64,000 nt of DNA from Flavobacteriales bacterium UBA6770 (GCA_905181875.1 CAJIZH010000004.1:186001-250000), one strand, 5' to 3'; shown: positions 8,858 through 18,830, counted from the first letter of the stretch. The notes: generated from the sequence alone by a model not told the origin. Numbers and translations are program-made.

Positions 8858-10153
8858 TTAATCGGTACTTAAAATTAATCTGACATTTCCCCAAAGTAAA
8901 AGAAACGAAATGAAATAAACAATTGACGTAGACAAGGCTATTCCCTTTAAGCCCCAATATTGCAATAAAATAAAGTTTAATCCAATATTTAAAATGAAAT
9001 TCACACCGGATATTAGCAAAATAGCTTTGTTTTTTTGAACAACGGAAATTATTCTAACCAAAACAATTCCGCCTACATAAAAAGGCAATTGAAAAATATA
9101 AAACTGAAATATTTCGGTAACTTTTTCGGAATCCATAGCACTAAAATTCCCTCTTTCAAATAAAAGACTAACCAAATTTTGACCGAAAACCCAAACTAGA
9201 AAAACAATAATAAAGCTTGAACCAAACACCAACCAAAGCACTTTACGTAATAGTTCTTTCATTTCTGTAATTCTACCCTCAATATGCAGGTTAGAAAAGA
9301 AGGGAAGAGCCACAGAACCAATAGCCAACGTTGCTGTACCTGTAAATAAAGCGACTACTCGAAAACCGTAATTTAGGGCTGAAACAGATTCACTACCTAC
9401 ATAAGAAGCCATGGTTTGATCAATAAGAAAAGTAGAACCCATTAAAAAACTTCCCAGAAACAAAACTCCATATTGTTGCTTAAAACTTAAGTCTAAGTTT
9501 TTAAATGGCATTACCCATAAAAGCCTTAAAGACAATCGTTTTTTCAATACCACGAATTGAACCAGTAAATAAAAAGCAGAACCTAAAACAAAACCCAGAG
9601 CCAAATACAAAATGCTTTTATCGATCAAGACGAATGCTATTACAAATAAGGAACTAAATATTGCTCCGAATGAGGTGAATAAAAAAAGCTTTAAATTTTC
9701 TAAAATTGCCAAGTAATAGTTACTTAATCCTTGTATTATGATAAAAGTCGAAAAAATTAAACTGAATACAAGAGAGTCTTGTTCTAAGTTATTTTGACCA
9801 CCTAAAACTTCAAACAAAACAGGACCCACTAGAAAATAAACACTGGAGGTTATAAACAACAAAGCAATCATTGAACTGGAAACTGAATTCATAAAATCCA
9901 TTGATGCTCTTTCACTTTTATTTTTTAATTGATTGTATCTTGGAACAAAGGCTGACGCTAAAGGATTTGTTAATGTTGAAATTACAAGAGCTGGAATCAT
10001 TAAACTCAAATAAAAAGTATCCAGTTCAGCTGATAAACCAAAAGAACTAGCTACTACCATCTCTTTAATTAGTCCAAAAAACCGAGCAATCACGCTCACT
10101 CCCACTACAAGTATTGAGGCCGAAAAAAACTTTTTTACAACATTCTTTTTCAT
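8858..10153 (-). CDS. MurJ/MviN-family lipid flippase-like membrane protein
   Basis: About 431 residues from the ATG at 10153; an upstream in-frame TTG at 10180 would add 9 residues. The N-terminus contains the MviN/MurJ-type segment SVIARFFGLIKEMVVASSFG followed by LDTFYLSLMIP, and the rest is about 12 membrane helices including FAFERGNFSAM-like LLFERGNFSAMDSEKV, a typical MurJ loop. MurJ flips lipid II; divergent paralogues serve polysaccharide export. As the first gene of the cluster it probably transports a lipid-linked glycan. It is divergently transcribed from glyA with about 100 bp between them. Confidence 0.8.
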   Translation of the reverse strand: MKKNVVKKFFSASILVVGVSVIARFFGLIKEMVVASSFGLSAELDTFYLSLMIPALVISTLTNPLASAFVPRYNQLKNKSERASMDFMNSVSSSMIALLFITSSVYFLVGPVLFEVLGGQNNLEQDSLVFSLIFSTFIIIQGLSNYYLAILENLKLFLFTSFGAIFSSLFVIAFVLIDKSILYLALGFVLGSAFYLLVQFVVLKKRLSLRLLWVMPFKNLDLSFKQQYGVLFLGSFLMGSTFLIDQTMASYVGSESVSALNYGFRVVALFTGTATLAIGSVALPFFSNLHIEGRITEMKELLRKVLWLVFGSSFIIVFLVWVFGQNLVSLLFERGNFSAMDSEKVTEIFQFYIFQLPFYVGGIVLVRIISVVQKNKAILLISGVNFILNIGLNFILLQYWGLKGIALSTSIVYFISFLLLWGNVRLILSTD

Positions 10154-10257
10154 TACTTTTTTAGACGTGATTTTCTGCAATTTTGAATTGAAAAATCAAA
10201 GTAATGTTATTACTTCGTATTGTCGACTTCTAAGGTCAAAAATCTAATAGAATTACT

Positions 10258-11556
10258 ATGAAAGACAATCATATTTTCTCGTTACTCAAAGAAGAAAAGC
10301 ACCGCCAAAAAAGCGGATTAGAACTAATAGCTTCGGAAAATTTTGTGTCCAAGCAGGTTCTTAAAGCTATGGGTTCTGTAGCAACAAATAAGTATGCCGA
10401 AGGATTACCAGGTAAACGTTATTACGGAGGGTGCGAAATAATTGATCAAATTGAGGATTCAGCGCGGGGTCGTTTAAAAACTTTATTTAACGCAGAATGG
10501 TGCAATGTTCAACCGCATTCAGGCGCCCAAGCAAATGCCGCTGTAATGCTGGCGTGTTTAAATGCTGGTGATTCTATTCTAGGGTTTGATTTATCTCACG
10601 GCGGTCATCTTACGCATGGCTCTTCTGTTAATTTTTCAGGAAAACTTTACGATCCTCATTTTTACGGGGTTGAAAAAGAAACTGGAATTATCGATATGGA
10701 TAAAGTTGCTTCTAAAGCAAAGGAAGTAAAACCTAAAATGATAATTGTTGGCGCTTCTGCTTATTCAAGAGATTGGGATTTTAAACGCTTTAGAGAAATC
10801 GCTGATTCTGTTGGCGCAATTTTACTTGCCGATATTTCTCACCCTGCAGGGTTAATTGCGAAAGGATTGCTAAACGATCCTATTCAGCATTGTCATGTTG
10901 TTACTAGTACAACCCACAAAACATTACGAGGGCCAAGAGGAGGTGTAATTATGGTGGGTAAAGATTTCGAAAATCCATTTGGAATTAAAACCATGAAAGG
11001 TAATTTACGCTCATTTTCATCTTTATTAGATTCAGGTGTTTTCCCTGGAACTCAAGGTGGCCCCTTAGAGCATGTAATTGCTGCCAAAGCTGTTGCTTTT
11101 GGTGAGGCTCTTACTGACGATTTTCTGCAATACACCATTCAGGTTACTAAGAATGCTAATGCAATGGCGAATGAATTTGTCAAAAGAGACTATAACTTAA
11201 TCTCTGGCGGAACAAGTAATCACTGTATGCTTATTGATCTCAGGAACAAAGACATTACCGGTAAAGAAGCCGAGAACGCATTAGTAAAGGGAGACATTAC
11301 AGTAAACAAAAACATGGTTCCATTTGACACACAAAGTCCATTTGTGACTTCAGGAATGAGAGTAGGCACTCCTGCTATTACTACTCGCGGATTAGTCGAG
11401 TCTGATATGATAAAAGTGGTTGACTACATTGATCAAGTAATCAAGAACCCTGGCGATGAGTCAATTCATAAAGAAGTTAAAAACGAAATCAACAATTGGA
11501 TGAAGGCATACTCATTGTATCCAAAAGTGAGTTACCCCAAATCAGAACTAGTCTAG
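10258..11556 (+). CDS. glyA: Serine hydroxymethyltransferase
   Basis: 432 residues, full length for bacterial SHMT. It interconverts serine plus THF with glycine plus 5,10-methylene-THF using PLP in the cytoplasm. Visible signatures are the N-terminal [11 protein letters not shown], the [17 protein letters not shown] segment, the [16 protein letters not shown] loop and the PLP-lysine motif [15 protein letters not shown] (Lys about residue 221). ATG start at 10258. Followed after 19 nt by fahA on the same strand, so the two may be cotranscribed although they are not pathway partners. Confidence 0.97.
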   Translation: MKDNHIFSLLKEEKHRQKSGLELIASENFVSKQVLKAMGSVATNKYAEGLPGKRYYGGCEIIDQIEDSARGRLKTLFNAEWCNVQPHSGAQANAAVMLACLNAGDSILGFDLSHGGHLTHGSSVNFSGKLYDPHFYGVEKETGIIDMDKVASKAKEVKPKMIIVGASAYSRDWDFKRFREIADSVGAILLADISHPAGLIAKGLLNDPIQHCHVVTSTTHKTLRGPRGGVIMVGKDFENPFGIKTMKGNLRSFSSLLDSGVFPGTQGGPLEHVIAAKAVAFGEALTDDFLQYTIQVTKNANAMANEFVKRDYNLISGGTSNHCMLIDLRNKDITGKEAENALVKGDITVNKNMVPFDTQSPFVTSGMRVGTPAITTRGLVESDMIKVVDYIDQVIKNPGDESIHKEVKNEINNWMKAYSLYPKVSYPKSELV

Positions 11557-11575
11557 AAAATAGAATTAAAGAAAT

Positions 11576-12847
11576 ATGATTGAAGCAAATAATCCTTCTC
11601 TAAAAAGTTGGATAGAGATTGAAGAAAATTCAGATTTTCCAATTCAAAACTTGCCATTTGGCATTTATTCTACGAAGAAGAAATCGAAAAGAGTTGGTAT
11701 TGCAATAGGCAGTAAAATTATCGATTTACACGAACTTGCAAATGCAGGAATGCTTGAAAGTACTGGAGTATCTCCAGCTGTTTTTAGGCAAGAATTCCTT
11801 AATCCTTTTATGGAGTTAGGTAAATATGCCACAAGAAAAGTCAGAAACAAGGTATCTCAACTTTTAAGAGCAAGCAATACTGATATCAAAGGGCAAGCTG
11901 GGCTGAAGAAAAAAATACTAGATGAACAATCGGATGCAATTATGCATTTGCCCGTAAAAATTGGAGATTATACAGATTTCTATTCTTCAAAAGAACATGC
12001 AACAAATGTTGGAACTATGTTTCGCGATCCTGCTAATGCATTACTTCCAAACTGGCTATATATTCCAGTTGGATATCACGGTAGAGCAAGTTCTATAATT
12101 ACAACAGAGCAAGACATAGTTCGTCCAAAAGGTCAACAAAAACCAAAAGATAATGAGCCTCCAACTTTTGGAGCATGTAAGCTTCTAGATTTCGAACTTG
12201 AAATGGCGTTTATCACTTACGAGGGAAAGCCTCTTGGAGACTCTATAGATGTTAATGAAGCTGAAGATTACATGTTTGGAATGTGTTTATTTAACGACTG
12301 GAGTGCAAGAGATATTCAGAAATGGGAATACGTTCCTCTTGGGCCATTTTTAGCAAAAAACTTTGCTTCAAGTATGTCGCCTTGGATTGTTACGATGGAT
12401 GCTTTGGAACCTTTTCGTTGCGAAACTCCGGCACAATATCCTAAGCCATTTGAATACCTTCAATTCTCAGGAAAAAAGAGTTTTGACATAAAATTAGAAA
12501 TGTATATTCAAACTGAAAATGGTGAAGAAAATTGTGTTACCAAAAGCAATTTCAAATACATGTATTGGAACCAAAGTCAGCAATTGGCTCACCATTCGGT
12601 AAATGGATGTAACATAAAATGTGGCGATTTAATGGGTTCTGGAACTATTTCTGGTCCAACGCCAGATTCATATGGTTCAATGCTTGAGCTTTCATGGAAA
12701 GGAACTAAGCCTATTACGCTAAGTGATGGAAGCGAACGTAAATTCATCCTTGATGGAGATACAGTCATAGAGCGTGGATATTGCGAAAATGAGTCTGTTC
12801 GTGTTGGTTTTGGGGAAGTTCGAACAAAAATTCTGCCGGCTAAATAA
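11576..12847 (+). CDS. fahA: Fumarylacetoacetase (tyrosine catabolism)
   Basis: 423 residues, the usual length. It hydrolyses 4-fumarylacetoacetate to fumarate and acetoacetate, the last step of tyrosine degradation. The N-terminal SH3-like domain (about 1-120) is followed by the FAH catalytic domain with YTDFYSSKEHATNVGTMFR, PVGYHGRASSI, FELEMAFIT, FNDWSARDIQKWEYVPLGPF and CGDLMGSGTISGP, which together provide the metal-binding acidic residues and catalytic His. It sits between glyA (19 nt upstream) and the Rel/SpoT gene (15 nt downstream), so it is probably part of a loose plus-strand operon. Confidence 0.96.
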   Translation: MIEANNPSLKSWIEIEENSDFPIQNLPFGIYSTKKKSKRVGIAIGSKIIDLHELANAGMLESTGVSPAVFRQEFLNPFMELGKYATRKVRNKVSQLLRASNTDIKGQAGLKKKILDEQSDAIMHLPVKIGDYTDFYSSKEHATNVGTMFRDPANALLPNWLYIPVGYHGRASSIITTEQDIVRPKGQQKPKDNEPPTFGACKLLDFELEMAFITYEGKPLGDSIDVNEAEDYMFGMCLFNDWSARDIQKWEYVPLGPFLAKNFASSMSPWIVTMDALEPFRCETPAQYPKPFEYLQFSGKKSFDIKLEMYIQTENGEENCVTKSNFKYMYWNQSQQLAHHSVNGCNIKCGDLMGSGTISGPTPDSYGSMLELSWKGTKPITLSDGSERKFILDGDTVIERGYCENESVRVGFGEVRTKILPAK

Positions 12848-12862
12848 GATAATTATATACTT

Positions 12863-15070
12863 ATGGATTGGTCTGATAACGACTATTGGGAAGATTTAGA
12901 AAGGAAAGAAAAATCCGCAATTCTAAGAGAGTACAGACATCTTCTCAAAACCATCAGTTATGAAATAACGGAAGACGATACCGAGGAGATTCGAAAAGCC
13001 TTTGAAGTTGCTTTGGAAGCCCATAGTGGAGTAAGGCGTAAATCTGGAGAACTATATATTTTTCACCCTTTGGCGGTTGCTAATATTGCAAAAGTGGAGA
13101 TCGGTGTAGATTCGGTGGGCATCATTTGTGCCCTTCTGCACGACGTGGTTGAAGATTCGAATATGACCATTCAGGATATGGAAGACCTTTTTGGAAAAAA
13201 GGTAGCTACCATAATTGCTGGACTAACGAAAATCTCAGAGATCTTTGATCAAAATACAAATCTCCAAGCTGAGAACTTCAAAAAGCTTATTCTTACTCTT
13301 GCACAAGATGTTAGGGTGATTCTAATCAAACTTGCAGATAGACTTCATAACATGAGGACCCTAGGTTCAATGAGTGAAGATAAATCTCGAAAAATTGCGT
13401 CAGAAACAATGTTTTTGTACGCTCCTTTAGCTCATCGTTTAGGTCTTTATAACATCAAGTCTGAAATGGAAGATTTGAGTCTAAAGTTCTTAGAACCGAA
13501 TATTTTTAATGAATTAAAAGAAAAATTACAAAAATCAAAAGCTGTTAGAACTCGATTTTTAAATCGTTTCTCTCTTCCCATTGAAAGAGGTTTGGAGAAA
13601 GCTGGTTTAAAATTTCAAATAGTTGGAAGAACAAAGTCTATCCATTCCATTTTCCAGAAAATGCGAAAACAGAATATTCCTTTTGAAGAAGTGTATGATA
13701 TTCTTGCTGTCCGTATAGTTATCGATTCATCTTCAGAAAATGAAAAATCGGATATTTGGAAGACCTATTCTATAGTAACAGATTATTACAAACCCAATCC
13801 AGATAGACTTAGAGATTGGATTTCAACACCTAAAGCGAATGGCTATGAGAGTCTGCACATTACTGTAATGTCTCCAGGTGGCAAATGGGTTGAAGTTCAA
13901 ATTCGAAGTGAACGTATGAACGATATCTCAGAAAATGGTTATGCCGCCCATTGGAAATACAAAGACCAAAAAGAAGAACATGTAGTAGACCAATGGATTG
14001 GTAAAATCCGTGAATCTATCGAAAACCAAGAGGTGCATTCAGAAGATTTTTTAAATGACTTCCGCTTGAATCTCTTTGAAAAAGAAATAATCGTTTTTTC
14101 ACCAAAAGGAGATGCGATAACGCTTCCCGCGAATTGTACACCTGTAGATTTTGCTTATGAAATCCATAGTGATTTAGGCGACACCTGCATAGGAGCTAAG
14201 GTTAATAACAGCTTAGTTCCACTGAGTCAAACCTTACATTCAGGTGATCAAATTGAGGTAATAACTACCAGAAAAGGTCGCCCATCAGAGGAATGGTTGA
14301 AGTTTGCGAAAACTGCCAAGGCAAAATCTAAAATTAAGTCGTTCTTAAAAAGTGAAAAGAAAAAACTTTCTGGTTTAGGACAAACTATTCTCAAAAAAGA
14401 ATTGAGAGAATTGGGTATTAAACCACTGAAAGAAAATATGTATAAAGTCGCTTACTTCTATAATTTACCAAGTCTTGAGGAACTTTTTTATCAAGTAAAA
14501 AGTAACCGTCTAAATTTAAATAACCTCTCGAAGCTTAAAATTGAAAAGGGTCTAATTAGAAATAATTTTTCTAAGAAAAAAGATACCATCATAACTAACG
14601 TTGGAGGTAAAGCTGAACTTACCAATACCGACGATTCAGAAACATCTGCAGATTACAACTTAGCGGAATGTTGCAACCCTGTTCCGGGAGAAAAGGTTTT
14701 TGGTTTTATCGGAGATAACAATCAAGTCGAGATTCACCGAGTAAGTTGCCCAAATGCAGTAGAGATTCAGAGTCAGAAACATTTTAGAGTTATTGAAGCT
14801 AAATGGACAAATCAGCAGGCGTTGGCATTCCTATCAGGAATTAAAATTACGGGTATCGATTCTAAGGGAATGGTGAATGATATAACTATGAAGATTAGTC
14901 AAAACCTAAATATCAATATGCGATCGATAAATTTTGAATCATTAGATGGTTATTTTGAAGGTAAAATATCATCATATGTAACTGATATTGATCACCTTAA
15001 TGATCTTATACAAGAAATAAGTAACGTAAAAGGTGTTGATAAAGTAATCCGAGTCGACGTTCATTTATAA
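12863..15070 (+). CDS. Bifunctional (p)ppGpp synthetase/hydrolase, Rel/SpoT type
   Basis: 735 residues. Domain order is HD hydrolase (HPLAVANIAK, CALLHDVVEDS, ADRLHNMRTLG; about 65-190), synthetase (GRTKSIHSIFQKMRKQ, RDWISTPKANGYESLHIT; about 245-370), TGS (IIVFSPKGDAITLPANCTPVDF; about 405-470), a conserved Cys/His region (AECCNPVPGEKVFGFI, about 600) and a C-terminal ACT domain (KITGIDSKGMVNDITMKIS; about 655-735). Both catalytic domains look complete, so a Rel-type enzyme balancing stringent-response alarmone is expected. ATG start at 12863. About 85 nt separate it from the Fur-family gene. Confidence 0.96.
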   Translation: MDWSDNDYWEDLERKEKSAILREYRHLLKTISYEITEDDTEEIRKAFEVALEAHSGVRRKSGELYIFHPLAVANIAKVEIGVDSVGIICALLHDVVEDSNMTIQDMEDLFGKKVATIIAGLTKISEIFDQNTNLQAENFKKLILTLAQDVRVILIKLADRLHNMRTLGSMSEDKSRKIASETMFLYAPLAHRLGLYNIKSEMEDLSLKFLEPNIFNELKEKLQKSKAVRTRFLNRFSLPIERGLEKAGLKFQIVGRTKSIHSIFQKMRKQNIPFEEVYDILAVRIVIDSSSENEKSDIWKTYSIVTDYYKPNPDRLRDWISTPKANGYESLHITVMSPGGKWVEVQIRSERMNDISENGYAAHWKYKDQKEEHVVDQWIGKIRESIENQEVHSEDFLNDFRLNLFEKEIIVFSPKGDAITLPANCTPVDFAYEIHSDLGDTCIGAKVNNSLVPLSQTLHSGDQIEVITTRKGRPSEEWLKFAKTAKAKSKIKSFLKSEKKKLSGLGQTILKKELRELGIKPLKENMYKVAYFYNLPSLEELFYQVKSNRLNLNNLSKLKIEKGLIRNNFSKKKDTIITNVGGKAELTNTDDSETSADYNLAECCNPVPGEKVFGFIGDNNQVEIHRVSCPNAVEIQSQKHFRVIEAKWTNQQALAFLSGIKITGIDSKGMVNDITMKISQNLNINMRSINFESLDGYFEGKISSYVTDIDHLNDLIQEISNVKGVDKVIRVDVHL

Positions 15071-15155
15071 CCTGTTCAAAAAACACTAATCAGAAGCCTT
15101 TTCTACACAATTCCAACTTTCAATTTATTGTACTTTTACAACTTAATAAACAGCA

Positions 15156-15608
15156 ATGACAAAGGCTGAAACAGCTGAAGAAGTACACAAAATTTTCGCC
15201 GCTTTTTTAAAGCAAAATGGACATCGAAAAACACCTGAACGTTTCGCCATTTTAGAGGAAATATATTCAACGGAAGTACACTTCGATGTAGAGACGCTGT
15301 ACATTTCAATGAAAAATAAAAAGTATCGAGTGAGTCGCGCCACTCTGTATAATACAATAGACCTGCTTATGGCCTGCAATTTAATTCGCAAGCATCAGTT
15401 TGGTCAAAACATGTCACAATACGAAAAATCTCATGGTTACAAGCAACACGATCATATCGTTTGCACCAATTGTGGCAAAGTAATTGAGTTTTGTGATCCT
15501 AGAATCCAACAAATAAAATCGACCTTAGAGTCTCAGCTTGATGTGAAAATATTGCATCATTCACTCAATTTTTATGCGCGTTGTAATGATAATTGTTCTA
15601 GTAGTTAA
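15156..15608 (+). CDS. Fur-family metal/peroxide-responsive repressor
   Basis: 150 residues. The winged-helix N-terminal domain has [16 protein letters not shown] and the recognition helix [19 protein letters not shown]. The C-terminal dimerisation and metal domain has [20 protein letters not shown] with the CxxC structural zinc site, and a terminal CNDNC gives a second cysteine pair. Whether it is Fur, Zur or PerR cannot be decided by eye. It is followed by purA after 23 nt. ATG start at 15156; no clear TAnnTTTG element is visible in the short upstream gap. Confidence 0.93.
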   Translation: MTKAETAEEVHKIFAAFLKQNGHRKTPERFAILEEIYSTEVHFDVETLYISMKNKKYRVSRATLYNTIDLLMACNLIRKHQFGQNMSQYEKSHGYKQHDHIVCTNCGKVIEFCDPRIQQIKSTLESQLDVKILHHSLNFYARCNDNCSSS

Positions 15609-15631
15609 ATAAAAAAGTACCTGATTTTAAG

Positions 15632-16915
15632 ATGAAAGTAGATGTATTACTTGGATTGCAATGGGGAGACGAAGGCAAAGGAAAAATTGTCGATGTTCTT
15701 ACTCCAAAATATGATGTTATTGCTCGTTTTCAAGGAGGTCCAAATGCTGGGCATACTCTCGAATTCGAAGGAATTAAACACGTTTTGCACACCATTCCCT
15801 CAGGGATTTTTAGAAAAAACACTCAAAACGTAATTGGCAACGGTGTCGTTATCGATCCTGTTATTTTGAAAAAGGAATTAGATGCCTTAATTCCATTTGG
15901 AGTAAAAGTAAATGAAGTCCTTAAAGTTTCTAGAAAAGCACATTTAATTTTACCTACTCATAAACTGCTCGACGCAGCCTCTGAAAAAGCAAAAGGAAAA
16001 GATAAAATTGGCTCCACCCTAAAAGGAATAGGACCAACATATATGGATAAAACTGGTCGCAATGGTCTTAGAGTTGGAGATATTGAAGCTGCTGATTTTA
16101 AAGAACGCTACAATCGTTTAAAGGAAAAGCACCTTCAACTTTTAGGCAATTTCAACTTTGATACACACCAATTAGGTGCACTCGAAAAAGAATGGATGAG
16201 CGCCATCAAAGAAATGCAGAATCTAGTTCTGATTGATAGTGAACATTACATAAATGCTTGTATGAAAAACGGACAAGCCGTTTTAGCTGAAGGCGCGCAA
16301 GGTTCTCTTTTAGATATTGATTTCGGATCTTACCCATTTGTTACTAGCTCAAATACGATTTGCGCTGGAGCTTGCACTGGACTTGGAATTGCTCCCAACA
16401 GAATTAATGAAGTATTCGGAATATTTAAAGCGTATTGTACTAGAGTTGGATCAGGCCCCTTCCCTACTGAATTAAAAGATGAGGTTGGTGAAAAAATTAG
16501 AGCAGCAGGACATGAGTTTGGGGCTACTACTGGACGACCAAGAAGATGTGGTTGGTTAGATTTACCGGCACTCAAGTATGCAATAATGCTCAACGGTGTT
16601 ACCAAACTTATAATGACTAAATCAGATGTGTTAAGTGGTTTTGACTCAATCGATATTTGCACTCATTATAATTACCGCGGAGAAAAAATTGACTACTTAC
16701 CATTTGGAGTGGAAGAAGGCGAATTAGAGCCGGTTTATGAATCAATTCCAGGTTGGAACGAAGACTTAACGGGGCTTCAATCTGCAGATGAATTACCTGA
16801 AACACTAAATAATTATGTCGACTATTTGGAGAAAGCATTGGAAACTCCAATTACCATTGTTTCAGTAGGGCCCGATCGCTCACAAACTATTATTAGAGAA
16901 GCAGTTGGAGTGTAG
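15632..16915 (+). CDS. purA: Adenylosuccinate synthetase
   Basis: 427 residues. It condenses IMP and aspartate with GTP to adenylosuccinate, the first committed step to AMP. Signatures are GLQWGDEGKGKIVD near the N-terminus (GTP loop and catalytic Asp), PNAGHTL (catalytic His), IGSTLKGIGPTYMDK, AEGAQGSLLDIDFGSYPFVTSS and TTGRPRRCGWLDLPAL. ATG start at 15632. The stop at 16915 lies 8 nt before the OstA-like ATG, and the predicted terminator of purA falls inside the next gene's coding sequence. Confidence 0.97.
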   Translation: MKVDVLLGLQWGDEGKGKIVDVLTPKYDVIARFQGGPNAGHTLEFEGIKHVLHTIPSGIFRKNTQNVIGNGVVIDPVILKKELDALIPFGVKVNEVLKVSRKAHLILPTHKLLDAASEKAKGKDKIGSTLKGIGPTYMDKTGRNGLRVGDIEAADFKERYNRLKEKHLQLLGNFNFDTHQLGALEKEWMSAIKEMQNLVLIDSEHYINACMKNGQAVLAEGAQGSLLDIDFGSYPFVTSSNTICAGACTGLGIAPNRINEVFGIFKAYCTRVGSGPFPTELKDEVGEKIRAAGHEFGATTGRPRRCGWLDLPALKYAIMLNGVTKLIMTKSDVLSGFDSIDICTHYNYRGEKIDYLPFGVEEGELEPVYESIPGWNEDLTGLQSADELPETLNNYVDYLEKALETPITIVSVGPDRSQTIIREAVGV

Positions 16916-16922
16916 ACTCAAC

Positions 16923-18530
16923 ATGCAACTAAATTCTAAAGCCTCCAGAAAGTTTTCTTGGAGGCTTTTTGCTTTATTGCCATTTTTACTAGCTTGTACT
17001 GTCGCTTTTGGACAAACAAAAAAGGTCAAAACAACCAAAAATAAAAAATCTAAGATCGAAATTCTTCATGCGAATGACTTGTTTTTTGATGACGAATATG
17101 GACAAAAAACTAAACGATTAATCGGTGATGTTAAGATAAAATATGACCAAACTATTATGACTTGCGACTCAGCATTTGTCTATAGTTCCACCAATTCGCT
17201 TAAAGCATATGGAAGAGTTCACATAACCGATAAGGAAGGTATGCAACTCTTTGGCGATTCGCTCAATTACAACGGTGAAACTAGATTAACGGAAGTAAGG
17301 GGACGTGTTAAGGTTATTACCAAGGAAATGGAGCTCAATACACGATTTCTAGATTTTGACCGAATAAACGACTATGGCTATTTCTGGAATGGTGGTATCA
17401 TTTACTTAAATGATAAAAAAGATACATTGACCAGCCAAATGGGGCACTTTTATAATGCAATTAATGAAATTCATTTTAAAGATTCTGTTCGTCTAAGGTC
17501 TGAAGATTATCATATTGAATCAGACACAATGCATCACAATACACGAACAGAAAAAACCAAGTTTTTCGGACCAACAACTATAACCAGCGATGCCAATATT
17601 ATTTACACTGAAAAGGGTTGGACGAACAATAAAACTGGAGAATCTGAATTCACTTCAAACAGCTTCATCATTACCGATGATCAGCAAATTTGGGGAGACA
17701 GTATTCTGTACAATCAAAAAACCGATTTAGCCGAAATGTTCTGCAACGTCACAATGCTGGATACCATAAACGCATTCATAGTGCAAGGCGATTATATATT
17801 ACATAATCAAAAAGACAGCACTACTCTGGTTGTTGGAATGCCATTGATGACTCAAATTTTTGATGAAGACAGTCTTTTCCTACATGCCGATACTTTGTAT
17901 TCTGAGTTTGATTCGACGCGTCAATTTAGAAGAATAAAAGCTTATCGAAAAGCTCAATTTTACAAATCAGATATGCAAGGAAAGTGCGATTCATTGGTGT
18001 TTAGAGATGAAGATTCAAGCATAGTATTGTTTTACGACCCTATTCTCTGGTCTGATGCTAATCAGATTACCGCCGATTTCATTCAAATTTTCCGAAGTGA
18101 AGGAAGACTCGATAGAATGGTAATGAATAACAATGCGTTTATTAATTCTTTAGAGGATAGTACTGTTCAATTCCCAATGTACAACCAAATTAAAGGAGAT
18201 AGTATGGAGGGGATATTTGATACTAATACGCTAAGAAAAGTCTTTGTTCGTCGTAACGGAATCACAATTTATTGGGCTAAAGAAGATACTTCTGGATATA
18301 TAGGAATGAATAAGGCTAATGCAGAATTCATGATCGTATTCCTGGATAGCAATGAGGTACAAGAAATTATCTTGAATAATAATCCGATCGCAACCTTATA
18401 CCCTATTAAAGATATAACTCCAAGAATGCAATATTTAAAGAAATTTGAATGGAGAGGAAATGAAAGACCTGCGAATAGAGAAGATGTATACAATTGGAGG
18501 GAAAAGGAGGCTATCGAAGAAGGAGATTAA
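16923..18530 (+). CDS. OstA/LptA-like periplasmic protein
   Basis: About 535 residues from the ATG at 16923; the earlier in-frame ATG at 16905 lies inside purA and is less likely. Signal peptide: FSWRLFALLPFLLACTVAFGQ, so periplasmic. The mature protein has repeated beta-strand elements of OstA/LptA character (FFDDEYGQKTKRLIGDVKIK, TMTCDSAFVYSSTNSLKAYG-like ITMTCD pattern, MTCDSAFVY, DSLNYNGETRLTEVRG). Family members form beta-jellyrolls that bind LPS. In Bacteroidota such long OstA-like proteins may take part in lipopolysaccharide transport (inference). A strong terminator-like hairpin occupies codons 6-16, and an inverted repeat closes the 3' end. Confidence 0.85.
   Translation: MQLNSKASRKFSWRLFALLPFLLACTVAFGQTKKVKTTKNKKSKIEILHANDLFFDDEYGQKTKRLIGDVKIKYDQTIMTCDSAFVYSSTNSLKAYGRVHITDKEGMQLFGDSLNYNGETRLTEVRGRVKVITKEMELNTRFLDFDRINDYGYFWNGGIIYLNDKKDTLTSQMGHFYNAINEIHFKDSVRLRSEDYHIESDTMHHNTRTEKTKFFGPTTITSDANIIYTEKGWTNNKTGESEFTSNSFIITDDQQIWGDSILYNQKTDLAEMFCNVTMLDTINAFIVQGDYILHNQKDSTTLVVGMPLMTQIFDEDSLFLHADTLYSEFDSTRQFRRIKAYRKAQFYKSDMQGKCDSLVFRDEDSSIVLFYDPILWSDANQITADFIQIFRSEGRLDRMVMNNNAFINSLEDSTVQFPMYNQIKGDSMEGIFDTNTLRKVFVRRNGITIYWAKEDTSGYIGMNKANAEFMIVFLDSNEVQEIILNNNPIATLYPIKDITPRMQYLKKFEWRGNERPANREDVYNWREKEAIEEGD
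16938..16970 (+). terminator. Rho-independent terminator of purA embedded in the OstA-like signal-peptide codons
   Basis: GCCTCCA (16941-16947) pairs with TGGAGGC (16959-16965), flanked by AAA/TTT, and the 11-nt loop can pair further (GAAA with TTTC). Five T follow. It lies 23-55 nt after the purA stop and inside the first codons of the next gene. Confidence 0.8.
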
Positions 18531-18552
18531 CTTGATAACATGCCTCCTTTTC
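18501..18552. terminator. Perfect 11-bp inverted repeat at the OstA-like gene end
   Basis: GAAAAGGAGGC (18501-18511) and GCCTCCTTTTC (18542-18552) are perfect complements separated by 30 nt that contain the stop codon. A GC-rich arm followed by TTTT suggests a long-loop terminator; the U tract is short, so the role is uncertain. It also abuts the stop of the small minus-strand ORF at 18553. Confidence 0.5.
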
Positions 18553-18681
18553 TTATCCTACCAATTTAGCATCAGGGTAACGTTTAATCCAGAGTAAAGC
18601 TTTCGCTTTTGATCTAACCACAATTATGGTTGTTTCATTCAGCCATACTCGAAAAGTTTTTTTATGTTTTTCTTTATTCAT
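18553..18681 (-). CDS. Small basic protein, 42 residues, unknown
   Basis: A complete minus-strand ORF beginning MNKEKHKKTFRVWLNETTII and ending KRYPDAKLVG. It has an ATG start at 18681, uses ordinary codons, and occupies a 326-bp gap that otherwise has no gene. It has no signal peptide or membrane helix; the N-terminus is lysine-rich and the rest could form a small beta-alpha fold. It ends exactly at the inverted repeat 18501-18552, which could serve as its terminator. I do not recognise a family. A chance ORF cannot be excluded at this length. Confidence 0.45.
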   Translation of the reverse strand: MNKEKHKKTFRVWLNETTIIVVRSKAKALLWIKRYPDAKLVG

Positions 18682-18830
18682 TGTTATTAGTTAAAACGAA
18701 TTGGATAACAGAGGGTTGGGGATTTAACGCAGATAATTATCATCAATTGTTAAAACAAAGGTTTGAATTTACGAACTACTTTTAAACTATTTGGAATGAT
18801 AATGGTCTTACATGCAGACTAAAATAGGTC

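Noticed and set aside
15136-15391. Minus-strand ORFs opposite the Fur-family gene
   Set aside because: Shadow frames of a clearly coding gene.
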